Positions 21,749 to 31,260 are shown, counted from the first letter of the stretch. The stretch is DNA of 51,659 bases from Nemertoderma westbladi (GCA_032718475.1 JAUCBJ010009070.1:1-51659); one strand, 5' to 3'. The notes: generated by a model not told the origin, from the sequence alone. Program-made: numbers and translations.

Positions 21749-22858
21749 TTAATAAATACGGTCATGCTTCACTTTAAAAGGTACATTTCTGAGTTCATAT
21801 GTGAGTCTTGCAAAGTTTGCATTGCACAGATCCTCTGGGAGTGGATAGCCTGCTCTTAAACGACTGATTAGGGATTTATAGTCATAGTCAAAGTTCAAAA
21901 GAGAAGATAACGAGGGTAGCGAACATTTACCAATTCGTGCTCTTAATGAGCTCCCCAATCCGCAGTACTGCCTTGACGGTGCGTTCTGTTGCAGTGCTGA
22001 TCGTAACACTGTTTGTAGACATATGTTGTGACATTTCTTTGCCCTAAACAGAAGTTCTAGAGAAGCTCTAGCTACCATTACTGATAGTGGCATAGAATCC
22101 ATTAACTCATATATGAGCGAGTTATTCGCATATCTCCCCAAGCATAACAGATTTCTCAAAATTTGACGGTGTTGCGCATCTATCTTGTCAATTGATGTTG
22201 TTGACAGAGAACCCAAATGTATTCTAAGGCCGTACATAATTTTTAGTTCAGCAATGGTTTTCCACAGTTTGGAAACAGTATTTATTTGGTACCATCTTGT
22301 TGTCCAACATTTCTTATAGAACAGACTTGCTACAAACGCAAGTTCCCGATGGATATCAATAATTATTTCCTTATCAGTAGCAAAGAGTTTTACACCAAGA
22401 AAAGTGATCTGATTCTTGCTTTGAAGTATATGTCCCAAAATATTGATCTTTTTAGGGCAATCTGATGATTTTATCCCAGTCGGTTTGCAGACCATCCATT
22501 CTGTTTTTGTTTCCTCTATGCCAAGCCCCACCTTGTTCACTTCATCGTTTAAAATGTTTGTTATAACTTGTAAATCCTTCGGAGATGTGCATAAAACTAA
22601 ATAATCATCTGCGTAGTTTACTACTCCAAGCCACTGACCTCCTATTGAACATCCTATTCCATAACCCTCCAATTTAGTTATAATGTTCTGTGTATAGATG
22701 TTAAAAAACAGAGGCGATAGAAGGGAGCCCTGCTTTACTCCATTATTCACTCTAAAACCTACGGTATCAATTTGACCACCAAATTTGCAGTAAAACATGC
22801 CAATTTCATAGTAGCTTGCAATGAGCCTCAGAAGAAAGGGGTTTATTTTTTTACACAA
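21749..22858 (-). pseudogene. LINE A, C-terminal half of reverse transcriptase
   Basis: About 370 codons open from the middle of the RT palm to a natural stop: NNGVKQGSLLSPLFF, NYADDYLVL, then the thumb and C-terminal region up to the stop at 21749. About 90 bases of 3' UTR with an AATAAA-type signal (near 21720) follow, then the 35-bp array. It is homologous along its length to the LINE B RT (same NGVKQGS, CYANN and GLGSS landmarks) but clearly divergent, so it is another family of the same clade. The N-terminal part of this RT lies at 29672-30136, on the other side of LINE B. Confidence 0.75.
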
Positions 22859-23030
22859 TCATCCGGAATTCATCGCCCCGGCGGCTTTATTAAGTAAAAT
22901 TTAAGATTGATTGTTAAATTGCAAGGGACAAAATCGTACACTTATAAAATGCAAGCACCGATTACAGTTAAATTATTATTAAAATTATACTTATAGCATG
23001 TATTTATTTTACCTTTTAATTAATATTAAA

Positions 23031-25121
23031 TTATTCTAAAACTTGCGCATGCTTTTGTTTAAAATTCAGACCCGACACGCTATATGTCAATTTAATAAAC
23101 GACACAGTTAGTAATTCCTGCCATGTTAGAACCCCTGGCCCTATTCCTGATTTGATACATTTCTTGCTGTACAGTCCATTCAGCAAATTTATCACTGATG
23201 GTATCGGAAAGTTTGCGAACGCCGACTTGAACGAACTTCCCAGACCTTGATATTTATGTTTCTTATTTTCTTGTAGTAATATTAACAATAGGTTTTGAAT
23301 TCTTTGGTTTGAACAGCTCGCTATTCGCATAATGACCGCAACAATTTCGCGGAAAATTTGCATTCGAAGAGGCATTGTTTGTGTGAGTTGGTGGATAACC
23401 TGATTATTCGCATAACAACCTAAGTGCAAAAGCCCACGTAGAATCTTTCTGTATGTGACATCCACCCCTTCTTTGTCCTGTTCAGAGAGACCTCCTACAT
23501 AAAATCTCGTGCTGTATAAAATCTTTGGCAAAGCGTATGACGTCCAAAGCTTCGCTATCGTATCTAGGCTAAACCACTCAGGGGTCCAACTAAGGCGGTG
23601 AAACTCGTTCGCAATTCCATACAATATGCTATCTATTTCTCCCCTCAGGTTGTCTGAACTGGAAAACAACTTAACTCCAAGAAATTTGATTTGTTCGCAG
23701 GGTTTCATTAGTTTTCCATTGATTTCTAGCACATTCGATTCTTTTTGTTGACTCGATATACTAATCCATTTAGTTTTTGTCTCCTCCATCTCCAGATCTA
23801 TGTTGGAAGCACCATCCTTTAATATGGTGGCCAGACGTGTGATATCGGCCTTGTCCATTGCCAGGAGTAGATAGTCGTCTGCATAGCAAACTGCGCCTAA
23901 CCACACTGTTGCTATCGTACATCCAATTTGTGACTCCTCCATTGTGTACATGATATCTGATGTATAAAAGTTGAAAAGTAGAGGCGACAATATTGATCCC
24001 TGTTTGACCCCGTTAGATACTGTGAAACCTTTGATGTCTAACTGATGTCCAAATTTACGAAACATTTCTGTTACTTCGTAATAATTCATTAACAATAGTG
24101 TTGTGAAAGGGTCCAAGAATTTAGCTAGTTTTCTGAATAACTTCTCATGATTGACGCTGTCAAAAGCGGAGGCTATGTCCATTTGGCAGAGATAGATTGG
24201 GACCTTCCTCTCGCGGTAGTATTCTATACATTCTAGAATCAATGATATGACAAGGTCAGCCCCATTATTTTTCCTATAGGCCGTCTGCAACCCATGAGTT
24301 TTTAGATCCGTGTAAGTAGTTATCCTGTATGCTATTGCTCCTTCCAATACTTTACCAAACACACTTACGAATGAAACTGGGCGATATGATGATGGTTTCT
24401 GGGCGTCCCTTCCACCACTCTTGTAGATACTGCTTATTATAGTTTTGCCTAATAAAGATGGTATCTTGTGTAGTCGCATAGCTACAGCGAAAACGGTCTC
24501 TAATTGAGCACTGATCACATCTATGTCCAAGCATTGTAAATGCTCTGATGTAAGAGAGGCAAAATCTAATGCTTTTCCATGTGGCAGCAGCCTTATTACT
24601 CTGGCGATCACAGTTGAGCTAAAGATTGGGATCATCGTACCGATACACTTATCCTGTAATTCGTTTCGTAACGTTTCGACACCATTGTCAGTATTCTTCG
24701 AGTTATTGAATTTTTCTTGCAGGAATTCCCTAATCCTCATCTTCAACTTGTCTGGTGTGGCGGCTAGACCTTTTCTTCTCCTTTTTTCTTTTTTTGTGAA
24801 GTTGTTCCAGAATTGTTTCGGAGAGTTGGTGTTTGGATTTATCGCCATGGTTACATCTCTTACATTACTTTTGGATATAAAGTTCCTGAGTCTCCGAATG
24901 TTCCTTCTTGCCTCTTTAAATGCTAAGCCATAAGGGTCTTCATCTCCCTTGCCTCTACTTTGCCATATTGTTAGGAGTTTCTTTGCAATCATTGAGTGTT
25001 CTGTTATTTTATTGTTTTGAATTCTTATATTCTTGGTTTGTTTTCTGCGGTTGACTTGCGGTAGAAATTTTGTTGCAGCAGAAGAAATAATTTTTTGTAT
25101 TCCATCCATATAGATATTCAT
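23031..25121 (-). CDS. LINE B reverse transcriptase ORF
   Basis: 696 residues, starting at the ATG of an ATGA overlap with the endonuclease ORF. Landmarks: GKTIISSIYKSGG and SYRPVSFVSVFGKVLE (fingers), CQMDIASAFDSVNHEKLF (first catalytic Asp), NGVKQGSILSPLLFNFYTSD, CYADDYLLL with Tyr at 413 (catalytic Asp pair), ETKTKW and FLGVKLF (thumb), then a ~250-residue C-terminal region. It would copy element RNA at the nicked target. No stop or frameshift is seen. Most LINEs fuse endonuclease and RT in one ORF, so this separation is notable. The first ~100 residues are basic and may bind RNA. Confidence 0.85.
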   Translation of the reverse strand: MNIYMDGIQKIISSAATKFLPQVNRRKQTKNIRIQNNKITEHSMIAKKLLTIWQSRGKGDEDPYGLAFKEARRNIRRLRNFISKSNVRDVTMAINPNTNSPKQFWNNFTKKEKRRRKGLAATPDKLKMRIREFLQEKFNNSKNTDNGVETLRNELQDKCIGTMIPIFSSTVIARVIRLLPHGKALDFASLTSEHLQCLDIDVISAQLETVFAVAMRLHKIPSLLGKTIISSIYKSGGRDAQKPSSYRPVSFVSVFGKVLEGAIAYRITTYTDLKTHGLQTAYRKNNGADLVISLILECIEYYRERKVPIYLCQMDIASAFDSVNHEKLFRKLAKFLDPFTTLLLMNYYEVTEMFRKFGHQLDIKGFTVSNGVKQGSILSPLLFNFYTSDIMYTMEESQIGCTIATVWLGAVCYADDYLLLAMDKADITRLATILKDGASNIDLEMEETKTKWISISSQQKESNVLEINGKLMKPCEQIKFLGVKLFSSSDNLRGEIDSILYGIANEFHRLSWTPEWFSLDTIAKLWTSYALPKILYSTRFYVGGLSEQDKEGVDVTYRKILRGLLHLGCYANNQVIHQLTQTMPLRMQIFREIVAVIMRIASCSNQRIQNLLLILLQENKKHKYQGLGSSFKSAFANFPIPSVINLLNGLYSKKCIKSGIGPGVLTWQELLTVSFIKLTYSVSGLNFKQKHAQVLE
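25118..25121 (-). promoter_or_regulatory. ATGA stop-start overlap between endonuclease and RT ORFs
   Basis: The minus strand reads ACATGAATATC: TGA closes the endonuclease ORF while ATG opens the RT ORF one base earlier. Such overlaps are known sites of termination-reinitiation in some retroelements and RNA viruses. It could also be a chance result of a frameshift in a once fused ORF. Confidence 0.55.
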
Positions 25122-26140
25122 GTGCGATTCTGTCCAAGCACTGGGAGGACCATACTACTTCTTAATCGTTCCAACTGGTCATTAACATAATTCTTATATT
25201 TCACAGCATGAGTTTCATTCACACGCTTCCATGCCGTTGCCCTTTGTTTACGTGTAGGCCGATTCACTTCGTGTTTAGGTCTTATTGACGGGATATGCAT
25301 TACCGCGGTAATTGGTACATGATCTGAAAGATTAGAGTCTTCCTTCCTCTGATGAACTTTTCCTCGCACTATCAACTCATTTCCAATTTTAGTAGAAATA
25401 ATATGATCGATGTAGGTATTTCCCCGTCCATAAAAAGTGACTGCTTGTCCCGAAAATTTGGATGTCGTATCCACTGTACTCATTCCATTGTCAGTTAGAA
25501 AATTTATAAGCATGGAGCCCCATGGGGATGGTTTACTCCTCTGAAAACGGGGGCCCTGAGTGGCTCCAACATCGCCGTTCATGTCACCTAGGATGACTGG
25601 TATTGCGATTGAGTTTTCATTAATTATGTTGCTAAGTCTCGATAAAAAGTTGATGTACTCACTCGGCTGTTTACCAGAATCGGGTGCATAACATGAAATA
25701 AATAGACATTCTTGAGAGCTATTATTTACCATTGTACGTATTCCTGATATGTCATCACCTGATTTAAGTTCCACTATGCTACCAAAAATTCCTTTCCTGT
25801 AGAGAAGCGCCGTTCCACCTATTCCTCTCCTTCTGTTAATGTTACTCATCTTTTCACTCACTGTATATAAGCTATGAACGTCTTCCCCTATGTTATTGGA
25901 TACACTATGAGAAAATTCTTGGTCATCTAACCAATGTTCCTGAATTGCGAGTATATCCAGATTACCTAAAATGGTTCTAACGTAGTCCATGTTACCAATA
26001 ATTCCATGACTGTTAAAAGTCCCTATCCTTAAAGATTTGTTGGTATAATTTGTATCAGTGTTACTGTTGCCCATATACGTTTGATTCTCAGTTTTGGGCT
26101 CCTTTTTGGAAACTTTTTTGTTAGGTATATTGCCTTCCAT
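25118..26140 (-). CDS. LINE B APE-type endonuclease ORF
   Basis: 340 residues. The APE/exonuclease-III fold is shown by RIGTFNSHGI (about 37), IQEHWL (catalytic Glu, about 70), SCYAPDSG, ILGDMNGDVG (catalytic Asp and Asn), YIDHI and LSDHVPI near the C-terminus. It would nick the target strand for reverse transcription. Its ATG at 26140 overlaps the end of the upstream RRM-like frame, and its TGA overlaps the RT start as ATGA. The three pieces are thus arranged for termination-reinitiation or represent a split ORF2. Confidence 0.85.
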   Translation of the reverse strand: MEGNIPNKKVSKKEPKTENQTYMGNSNTDTNYTNKSLRIGTFNSHGIIGNMDYVRTILGNLDILAIQEHWLDDQEFSHSVSNNIGEDVHSLYTVSEKMSNINRRRGIGGTALLYRKGIFGSIVELKSGDDISGIRTMVNNSSQECLFISCYAPDSGKQPSEYINFLSRLSNIINENSIAIPVILGDMNGDVGATQGPRFQRSKPSPWGSMLINFLTDNGMSTVDTTSKFSGQAVTFYGRGNTYIDHIISTKIGNELIVRGKVHQRKEDSNLSDHVPITAVMHIPSIRPKHEVNRPTRKQRATAWKRVNETHAVKYKNYVNDQLERLRSSMVLPVLGQNRT

Positions 26141-26309
26141 TCGAGCGCCTATGGTTGTGTTGATAGTTCCATCCCTCTACCCAAATGCCTTCTCCAAAGA
26201 GATTCTTCTCCATTAGTCTATCAACATACCTGTTTCGAACTATAACTTTCATGTTCTTTGCATCTTTATAAATAAATCTTTGTAGTAATTCTATACACCA
26301 GGATTCCAT
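26121..26309 (-). CDS. LINE B, out-of-frame C-terminal part of RRM-like domain
   Basis: This frame takes over where the protease ORF stops at 26266. Its residues (KDAKNMKVIVRNRY, then RLMEKNLFGEGIWVEGW) look like strand 3, helix 2 and strand 4 of an RRM whose first half ends the preceding ORF. Skipping one T after TTTA at the TAA joins the two halves, so either a one-base mutation or a +1 frameshift is implied. It ends at 26121, overlapping the endonuclease start. Confidence 0.45.
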   Translation of the reverse strand: MESWCIELLQRFIYKDAKNMKVIVRNRYVDRLMEKNLFGEGIWVEGWNYQHNHRRSNGRQYT

Positions 26310-28221
26310 TTCTTTCCAGGTGATCTACAATATCCTCATCACTGTATTTCCTATGTATTCCTTTAATTAGGGTTGCCTCATATCTATGCGAGTCTGCACA
26401 TGTTATTGAGCTACTGCTATGGTTGGTATGAGACTTTTGCACGTCATGTTGATTTAGTTGTTTGACTGGCCTCATTTGAGATTCCCCTTTAACTGGAGCG
26501 TTGGGTTCTTTAGGGGTGTTTTGTTTCTCCTGGTCTAATTCTAACTTAAATGATGAACACAATGTTTTATCTATAGTTATCAGACTTTCTTCATCTATAG
26601 AACTTTCTAACAAATCGGTTTGCAATACTTTAGTGTTGATTGGAATTTCTTTACTTAACTTCAATGGTATCTTTGGTCCAAGTTCTTTGTCTTGCCCATC
26701 AATCCCTTTCCGAGATAAATTATAATTTTGAGATTTTGATTTACTTATCGTAGAGGTTGGGGTATTACACTCCATTTCATTATTATTAATGGGTTCGTCC
26801 AAATTTGTCATTTCCAATACTTTGTACCTGTTGCTGGTCGCCATTCGTGTGTTATGTGAATTTATGTTGACCTTTGTATTGTGTTTCTTTCTGTCTTTTT
26901 TCCGAGCCCTTTTGGATTGCACTTGAAACTTACCATTTACGTCCAATGATGAGTCTGAATTAGCTGTTTCTTCCAATATTATATATTTGTCTTTTACAAT
27001 ATCTATTGTGGCCTCCTTGGTAGTTTTAGATTGTCGTCCACTGTGTACCTTGTTCTCATTTTGATTTTCGATTCCTGATTTGATTCTATTTATTGCTGCT
27101 AAGTCTTCTTGTATAATCATTCGAATATGTCTTTCGTGTGTTAACTCAGTGTGCAGCAATTCATTTGCTTGTTGCATCAGATTGTAATCTGTTTCTAATT
27201 TACAAATTCTTGTTTGCAAACAACTAATTGAGCTCAAAAAATCAGATCGTAATTGTGACACCGCATCTCCATTCACGGACTGTTGTTCATATTTGAACCT
27301 CTTTCTGCATTGTTCTGTGAAACTGTTTTCAATTATTGATCGCATTAATTCATATATGTCAATGGAAACCTCATTCTTAGCAACTCGTTGCCTCAGTTTA
27401 AGCGTCATTGCTTGTGCTGGGGACATCAGGTGTTTCATTTTGTCATGGAGACCACTTCGTGTCACTTCTCTTTGTTGTTCTGTCAAAGATAAAATTATTG
27501 ATATTACTTCCTTCCTTGGTCTTTGCATGACTTCATATATTGTAGTGTAATCTAGTGGAGTTCCAAAGAGGTCAATCTTTGAGAGTTGCTTAATTTTGTC
27601 CGGTTGTTTGAAACATATTCCTTCATTCTCATTGTTATAAACTCGAGGTTGACTCTTCTTCACATCTGTAAGTTTAATTAACTTTACATTTTCTAGACAG
27701 GATTTAATCCACTTCCGTAGCTCGTAGCTGTTGCCGTGGATCTGAGGCACAGGCTCTCCTTCACTGAGGGCTTGGGCATATAAACAAACATAGGCCCCGC
27801 AGTCATAGTGATTTGATGAACTTTGTAGTGGATATTCCGAGGTATGGGTTGTTACACTCCAATTTTCTCGTGTGCTACCTTTAATTTTATCGATTAGATT
27901 TAATAATTCGCAAAGATTGTTAGTGATTTGCGTAGCAGATTTTGTTTGAGTTAAGCTACATAATGTGTATACACTCCTTTCAGTTATGTTCGCGACATGT
28001 AGAACAAAATGACTCCCATCGCAGTCAGGAAATAGGATTAAAGGAATTGCCGTTATTGAAATATCACAGGCAGCTGTTATGTATGTTACAGCACTAGCAA
28101 TATCAAAGGTAGGTTGCCTTAATTTGGTGCATAGTGCAGTATCGATGCAGGTTAAATTATCACTGGACCGTGATAACAGTGACAGAAATGAATCTATTAT
28201 TGTAGTGGAGAATTTTTTCAT
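26266..28221 (-). CDS. LINE B ORF1: Ulp1-like cysteine protease, coiled coil, RRM-like start
   Basis: 651 residues. Residues 3-190 resemble a C48/Ulp1 protease: SHFVLHVAN carries the candidate catalytic His71, PLQSSSNHYDCGAYVC carries the oxyanion Gln133 and nucleophile Cys141 in the DCG signature. The Asp usually found in the YDS position after the His is not obvious (VYTLCSL), so activity is uncertain. Around 310-385 there is a strong heptad pattern (coiled coil, probably oligomerisation). After ~650 the chain ends in an RRM-like strand-helix-strand (TLIKGIHRKYSDEDIVDHL). It could process the element's proteins or act on ubiquitin-like conjugates; that is inference. The frame is continuous with the upstream Pro-rich ORF except for one TAA. 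Confidence 0.65.
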   Translation of the reverse strand: MKKFSTTIIDSFLSLLSRSSDNLTCIDTALCTKLRQPTFDIASAVTYITAACDISITAIPLILFPDCDGSHFVLHVANITERSVYTLCSLTQTKSATQITNNLCELLNLIDKIKGSTRENWSVTTHTSEYPLQSSSNHYDCGAYVCLYAQALSEGEPVPQIHGNSYELRKWIKSCLENVKLIKLTDVKKSQPRVYNNENEGICFKQPDKIKQLSKIDLFGTPLDYTTIYEVMQRPRKEVISIILSLTEQQREVTRSGLHDKMKHLMSPAQAMTLKLRQRVAKNEVSIDIYELMRSIIENSFTEQCRKRFKYEQQSVNGDAVSQLRSDFLSSISCLQTRICKLETDYNLMQQANELLHTELTHERHIRMIIQEDLAAINRIKSGIENQNENKVHSGRQSKTTKEATIDIVKDKYIILEETANSDSSLDVNGKFQVQSKRARKKDRKKHNTKVNINSHNTRMATSNRYKVLEMTNLDEPINNNEMECNTPTSTISKSKSQNYNLSRKGIDGQDKELGPKIPLKLSKEIPINTKVLQTDLLESSIDEESLITIDKTLCSSFKLELDQEKQNTPKEPNAPVKGESQMRPVKQLNQHDVQKSHTNHSSSSITCADSHRYEATLIKGIHRKYSDEDIVDHLERNGILVYRITTKIYL

Positions 28222-28224
28222 TGG

Positions 28225-29385
28225 TTAAAAATAATCCCAATCTTTCTCCCCCGGCTTAAGTAGAACAAGACCTCTATTGCTAGGTGGTCTAGTGGCGGCC
28301 AATACTACTGCATATTCATTAAACCCTTTTTCTATATCTGGGTAGACATGGATGTATTCTTCTTCCTTCGGTGTTTTATTTGCGCTCTTGTGAGTTGTTC
28401 TTTTAACCCAGTTACCATCTTCCCCAAGATCTTCAATAAAAACTTCGGTTGAACATGAACATTTCCTCTGTGACTTTCTACATGGAGTGTGGTTTTGGGC
28501 AACTGATGGATGCTTTTCCATTGTTGTTTTTTCCAATAGTGTTGGCAGAGTTATGTTATGTTGTGATGTGATGGATGAAATTGGGAGTAAGACATCAGCT
28601 GATACGGTCAAGGGACCGGGATCATCGCCCGTCGATTCGGAAGGGAACTGGTCGTCCGCCGTCGATTCGTTGGGGAAACGGACGTCCGCCGTCAATGAGG
28701 AAGGGAACCGGACGTCCGCCGTCGTTTCGGAAGGGAACTGGATGTCCGCCGTCGGTTCGGAAGGGAACAGGACGCCCGCCGTCAGTTCGGAAGGGAACTG
28801 GACGTCCGCCGTCGGTTCGGAAGGGAACAGGATGCCCGCCTTCAGTTCGGAAGGGAACAGGACGTCCACCGTCGGTTCGGAAGGGAAAAGGACACCCGTC
28901 GTCGGTTCGGAAGAGAACAGGGCGTCCGCCGTCGGTTCAGAAGGGAACAGGACATCCACCATCGGTTCGGAAGGGAACTGGACGCCCGCCGTCAGTTCGG
29001 AAGGGGACAGGACATCCGCCGTCGGTTCGGAAGGGAATAGGACGCCCGCCGTCGGTTCGGAAGGAAACAGGACGCCCGCCGTCGGTTCGGAAGGGAACAG
29101 GACGCCCGCCATCGGTTCGGGAGGGAAAAGGCCTCCTGCCGTCGGTTCGGAAGGGAACCGGACGTCCGCCGTTGCCATCGGTTCGGAAGGGAACCGGACG
29201 TCCGCCGTCGATTTGGATAGCAAACGGACGTCAGCCGTTGACTCAGCCGATAGTGGTGGTGTCGTTAAAGTGGGCGGGTTTTGTGGCACTGTGATCGAAC
29301 TAGATGTGGTCTGCTTGTCTTTCTCTTTAACCTGCAAAAGTAAACCCCTTCTCTGTGTTCGAGGGGGAGTGCAAGGCAGCGTCAT
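28225..29385 (-). CDS. LINE B 5' ORF: Pro/Ser-rich 10-residue repeats
   Basis: 386 residues from ATG 29383-29385 to TAA 28225-28227. Residues ~45-255 are about 20 copies of a 10-residue unit of the type PTAGVLFPSE, encoded by a 30-bp tandem repeat. The C-terminal ~110 residues are non-repetitive, with KSQRKCSCS and KKPGEKDWDYF-like ends. The next ORF starts two codons later in the same frame (TAA CCA ATG), so this may be the N-terminal part of one 1039-codon ORF with an internal stop, read through or mutated in this copy. Long frames on the opposite strand come from the repeat and are not called. Confidence 0.55.
   Translation of the reverse strand: MTLPCTPPRTQRRGLLLQVKEKDKQTTSSSITVPQNPPTLTTPPLSAESTADVRLLSKSTADVRFPSEPMATADVRFPSEPTAGGLFPPEPMAGVLFPSEPTAGVLFPSEPTAGVLFPSEPTADVLSPSELTAGVQFPSEPMVDVLFPSEPTADALFSSEPTTGVLFPSEPTVDVLFPSELKAGILFPSEPTADVQFPSELTAGVLFPSEPTADIQFPSETTADVRFPSSLTADVRFPNESTADDQFPSESTGDDPGPLTVSADVLLPISSITSQHNITLPTLLEKTTMEKHPSVAQNHTPCRKSQRKCSCSTEVFIEDLGEDGNWVKRTTHKSANKTPKEEEYIHVYPDIEKGFNEYAVVLAATRPPSNRGLVLLKPGEKDWDYF
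28610..29230. repeat. 30-bp coding minisatellite in LINE B
   Basis: About 20 units of 30 bp with plus-strand core GTCGGTTCGGAAGGGAACAG followed by GACGTCCGCC. It preserves the reading frame and encodes the 10-residue repeats of the 5' ORF. Confidence 0.9.
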
Positions 29386-29671
29386 TCTGTCCTTCTGCGG
29401 CCTATTTCAGCAACAACCAAGAAGGATGCAGATCAGCAGTAATTTGGATGCAAATCAGGAAATTGCAGAGTCTTTACTGCAGCTCAAATCATTTCATCGA
29501 CTGAGTTGTCAGGTTATCGCTCCGTCACTCCGTTCGGGTCTGTCGCTCCGTTCAGCCGTTAATTGGAAGCTGGGACTCACTATCCCTGGCTGCTTCTACC
29601 ATATATGAGTGGAGGCTCTCGTCCTACCACCCACCAGGGATAGTTACCAGCGCGCAAAATGCAAAATCCAG

Positions 29672-30136
29672 TCAGCTAGTGTCGGCCAATTGCAGAATTT
29701 TTTTCAGTGATTTGTAATTGTACTGCAGTGCAGTGTAGTCTGTCTGAAATTTTTTTCTGAAAATTATTTTCTGCAGATTGGAAAATAAACCAGGGTGATT
29801 TACTCTGTCAAAGGCCGAGGAGAGATCAAGTTTACACAGATATACATTATACATGTGAATCCTTCCTTCTATAGTGCTCAATAATCTCCAATACACTTGC
29901 TACGACAGTATCAGTACCAATATGTTTCTTATAAGCAAATTGTGGGCTGAGTGAATGTGTTGCCCGTTGGGTAGATATTATTTCCTGTAATATCATCGCC
30001 TCAAATATCTTTGCAAATATACTGATGCTGGAGATAGGTCTATATGATTTGGTTATATTGCGATTCCTGTTTCCCCCTTTGTATATACAGTTTATTAATG
30101 TTTTCCCAAAACTATCTGGTACTACACCTAGAAATC
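29672..30136 (-). pseudogene. LINE A, N-terminal RT fragment
   Basis: Two overlapping frames give the RT fingers and first palm segment: PDSFGKTLINCIYKGG, SYRPISSISIFAKIFE, QFAYKKHIGTDTV, then after a frameshift near 29870 CKLDLSSAFDRVNH. It starts abruptly at the 35-bp array (30136), so LINE A was 5'-truncated on insertion. It ends near NLQKI (about 29775), close to where the other half at 22858 resumes (CKKINP). Confidence 0.7.
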
Positions 30137-30346
30137 TATACGTGGGTCTATGGCGCAGCACAATAATAATGTATACGTGGGTCTATGGCGCAGCACAATA
30201 AAAATGTATACCTGGGTCTATGGCGCAGCACAAGAAAAATGTATACCTGGGTTTATGGCGCAACACAATAATAATGTATACGTGGGTCTATGGCGCAGCG
30301 CAATAATAATGTATACGTGGGTCTATGGCGCATCTAAATAATAATG
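30137..30346. repeat. 35-bp minisatellite, right part
   Basis: Six units of the same 35-bp repeat as at 20911-21654, in the same orientation. It marks the right flank of the nested LINE insertion. Confidence 0.95.
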
Positions 30347-31260
30347 TGGGGCGAGCGACGAAAGTAAGCGAGCTTAGCATACAGGTACCACTAACACAAT
30401 CGGTGTGTCTGTTGCTCTATTGTTCTGTTGATAAAATATATCCAAACTTGGTACATATAGTCTGGTAAAAGTTTAGAAATATTCCAAGTTGAATTTGCGT
30501 GGGGTCTTCGTGCAGTATCTGTGTATGTGTAACTGTCTTGCAGTTATAATAAATTTATTTACCCAAAAATTATTAGGCTTGGCATCAGCTGGTTGCTAGG
30601 AGACTGCAGGATATATCTGGTGGGTTTGAAATTCAGCAATACCGGTACAATGCAGCAATTAATAATGTGGCCTTGCTGCCTTGGAAAGTGTGGTAGGCCT
30701 ACTTCACTTTCTTCAACCATTCTAGTGTAACCCGTGTCACCATAATTCTGCCTTTGTATAGCTTTTTTGGCTATTGATTTATGTTCTGGAACAAATTTCC
30801 GACTCGGTACATGTTTAATTTTTATGGTAGCTAGTGTTTTCAATGGAAGTTAGTGTATTCAGTGCGGAAATGAAAAAAAAACAAGGAGACCTCCTTGTAA
30901 CAAGTACGAAAACTAGAAAAGAAGGTCTCACGACTCATTTCCAGTATAGACCCCACAGAACTATACTCCTTACAGGCAAAGAGATAACTGGTACTCATCT
31001 AACGACCATTTAAGTAACAAAGCAAATATGCGCGCGCCCGGTTTGGTTAGTCCCTTAGCATTTGTGCCAGAACGAAAACTAACCTGGCCCGTCTGCAGGG
31101 GTAGAACCCCACGACCTCTGGAGCGATATTAATTCAAGGAAATGGATTTAAATGCTACGCAAGACTTGAAAAAATTGAATAATATACGTGTTTGTATTAG
31201 AACGCGATCCAAAGTACAAAATACAAAGTATGCTGTCATGTTGTTCGTTCAATATGCTCA
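30347..31260. other. Intergenic, no gene seen
   Basis: No supported exon. A perfect 16-base palindrome CAAGGAGACCTCCTTG... appears near 30882-30897. The short minus-strand frame at 30559-30843 has no recognisable domain. Confidence 0.4.

Larger units (their letters stand above)
22862..29655 (-). mobile_element. LINE B, nearly full-length APE-type retrotransposon with protease
   Basis: On the minus strand the order is 5' UTR (about 29655-29386), Pro-rich repeat ORF, Ulp1-like protease/coiled-coil/RRM-like ORF, APE endonuclease ORF, RT ORF, and a 3' UTR with AATAAA near 22890. It sits between two halves of LINE A. The three downstream ORFs are closely packed or overlapping. Clade is unresolved: the endonuclease is APE-type, yet the RT is unlike typical CR1/L2 ones, and a Ulp1-like protease is not a usual part of APE-type elements. 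Boundaries are estimated from where LINE A resumes. Confidence 0.8.

Noticed and set aside
28487-29608. 373-codon plus-strand frame with SEGNRTSAV repeats
   Set aside because: Shadow of the minus-strand repeat ORF, which is in frame with the protease ORF and correctly oriented within LINE B.
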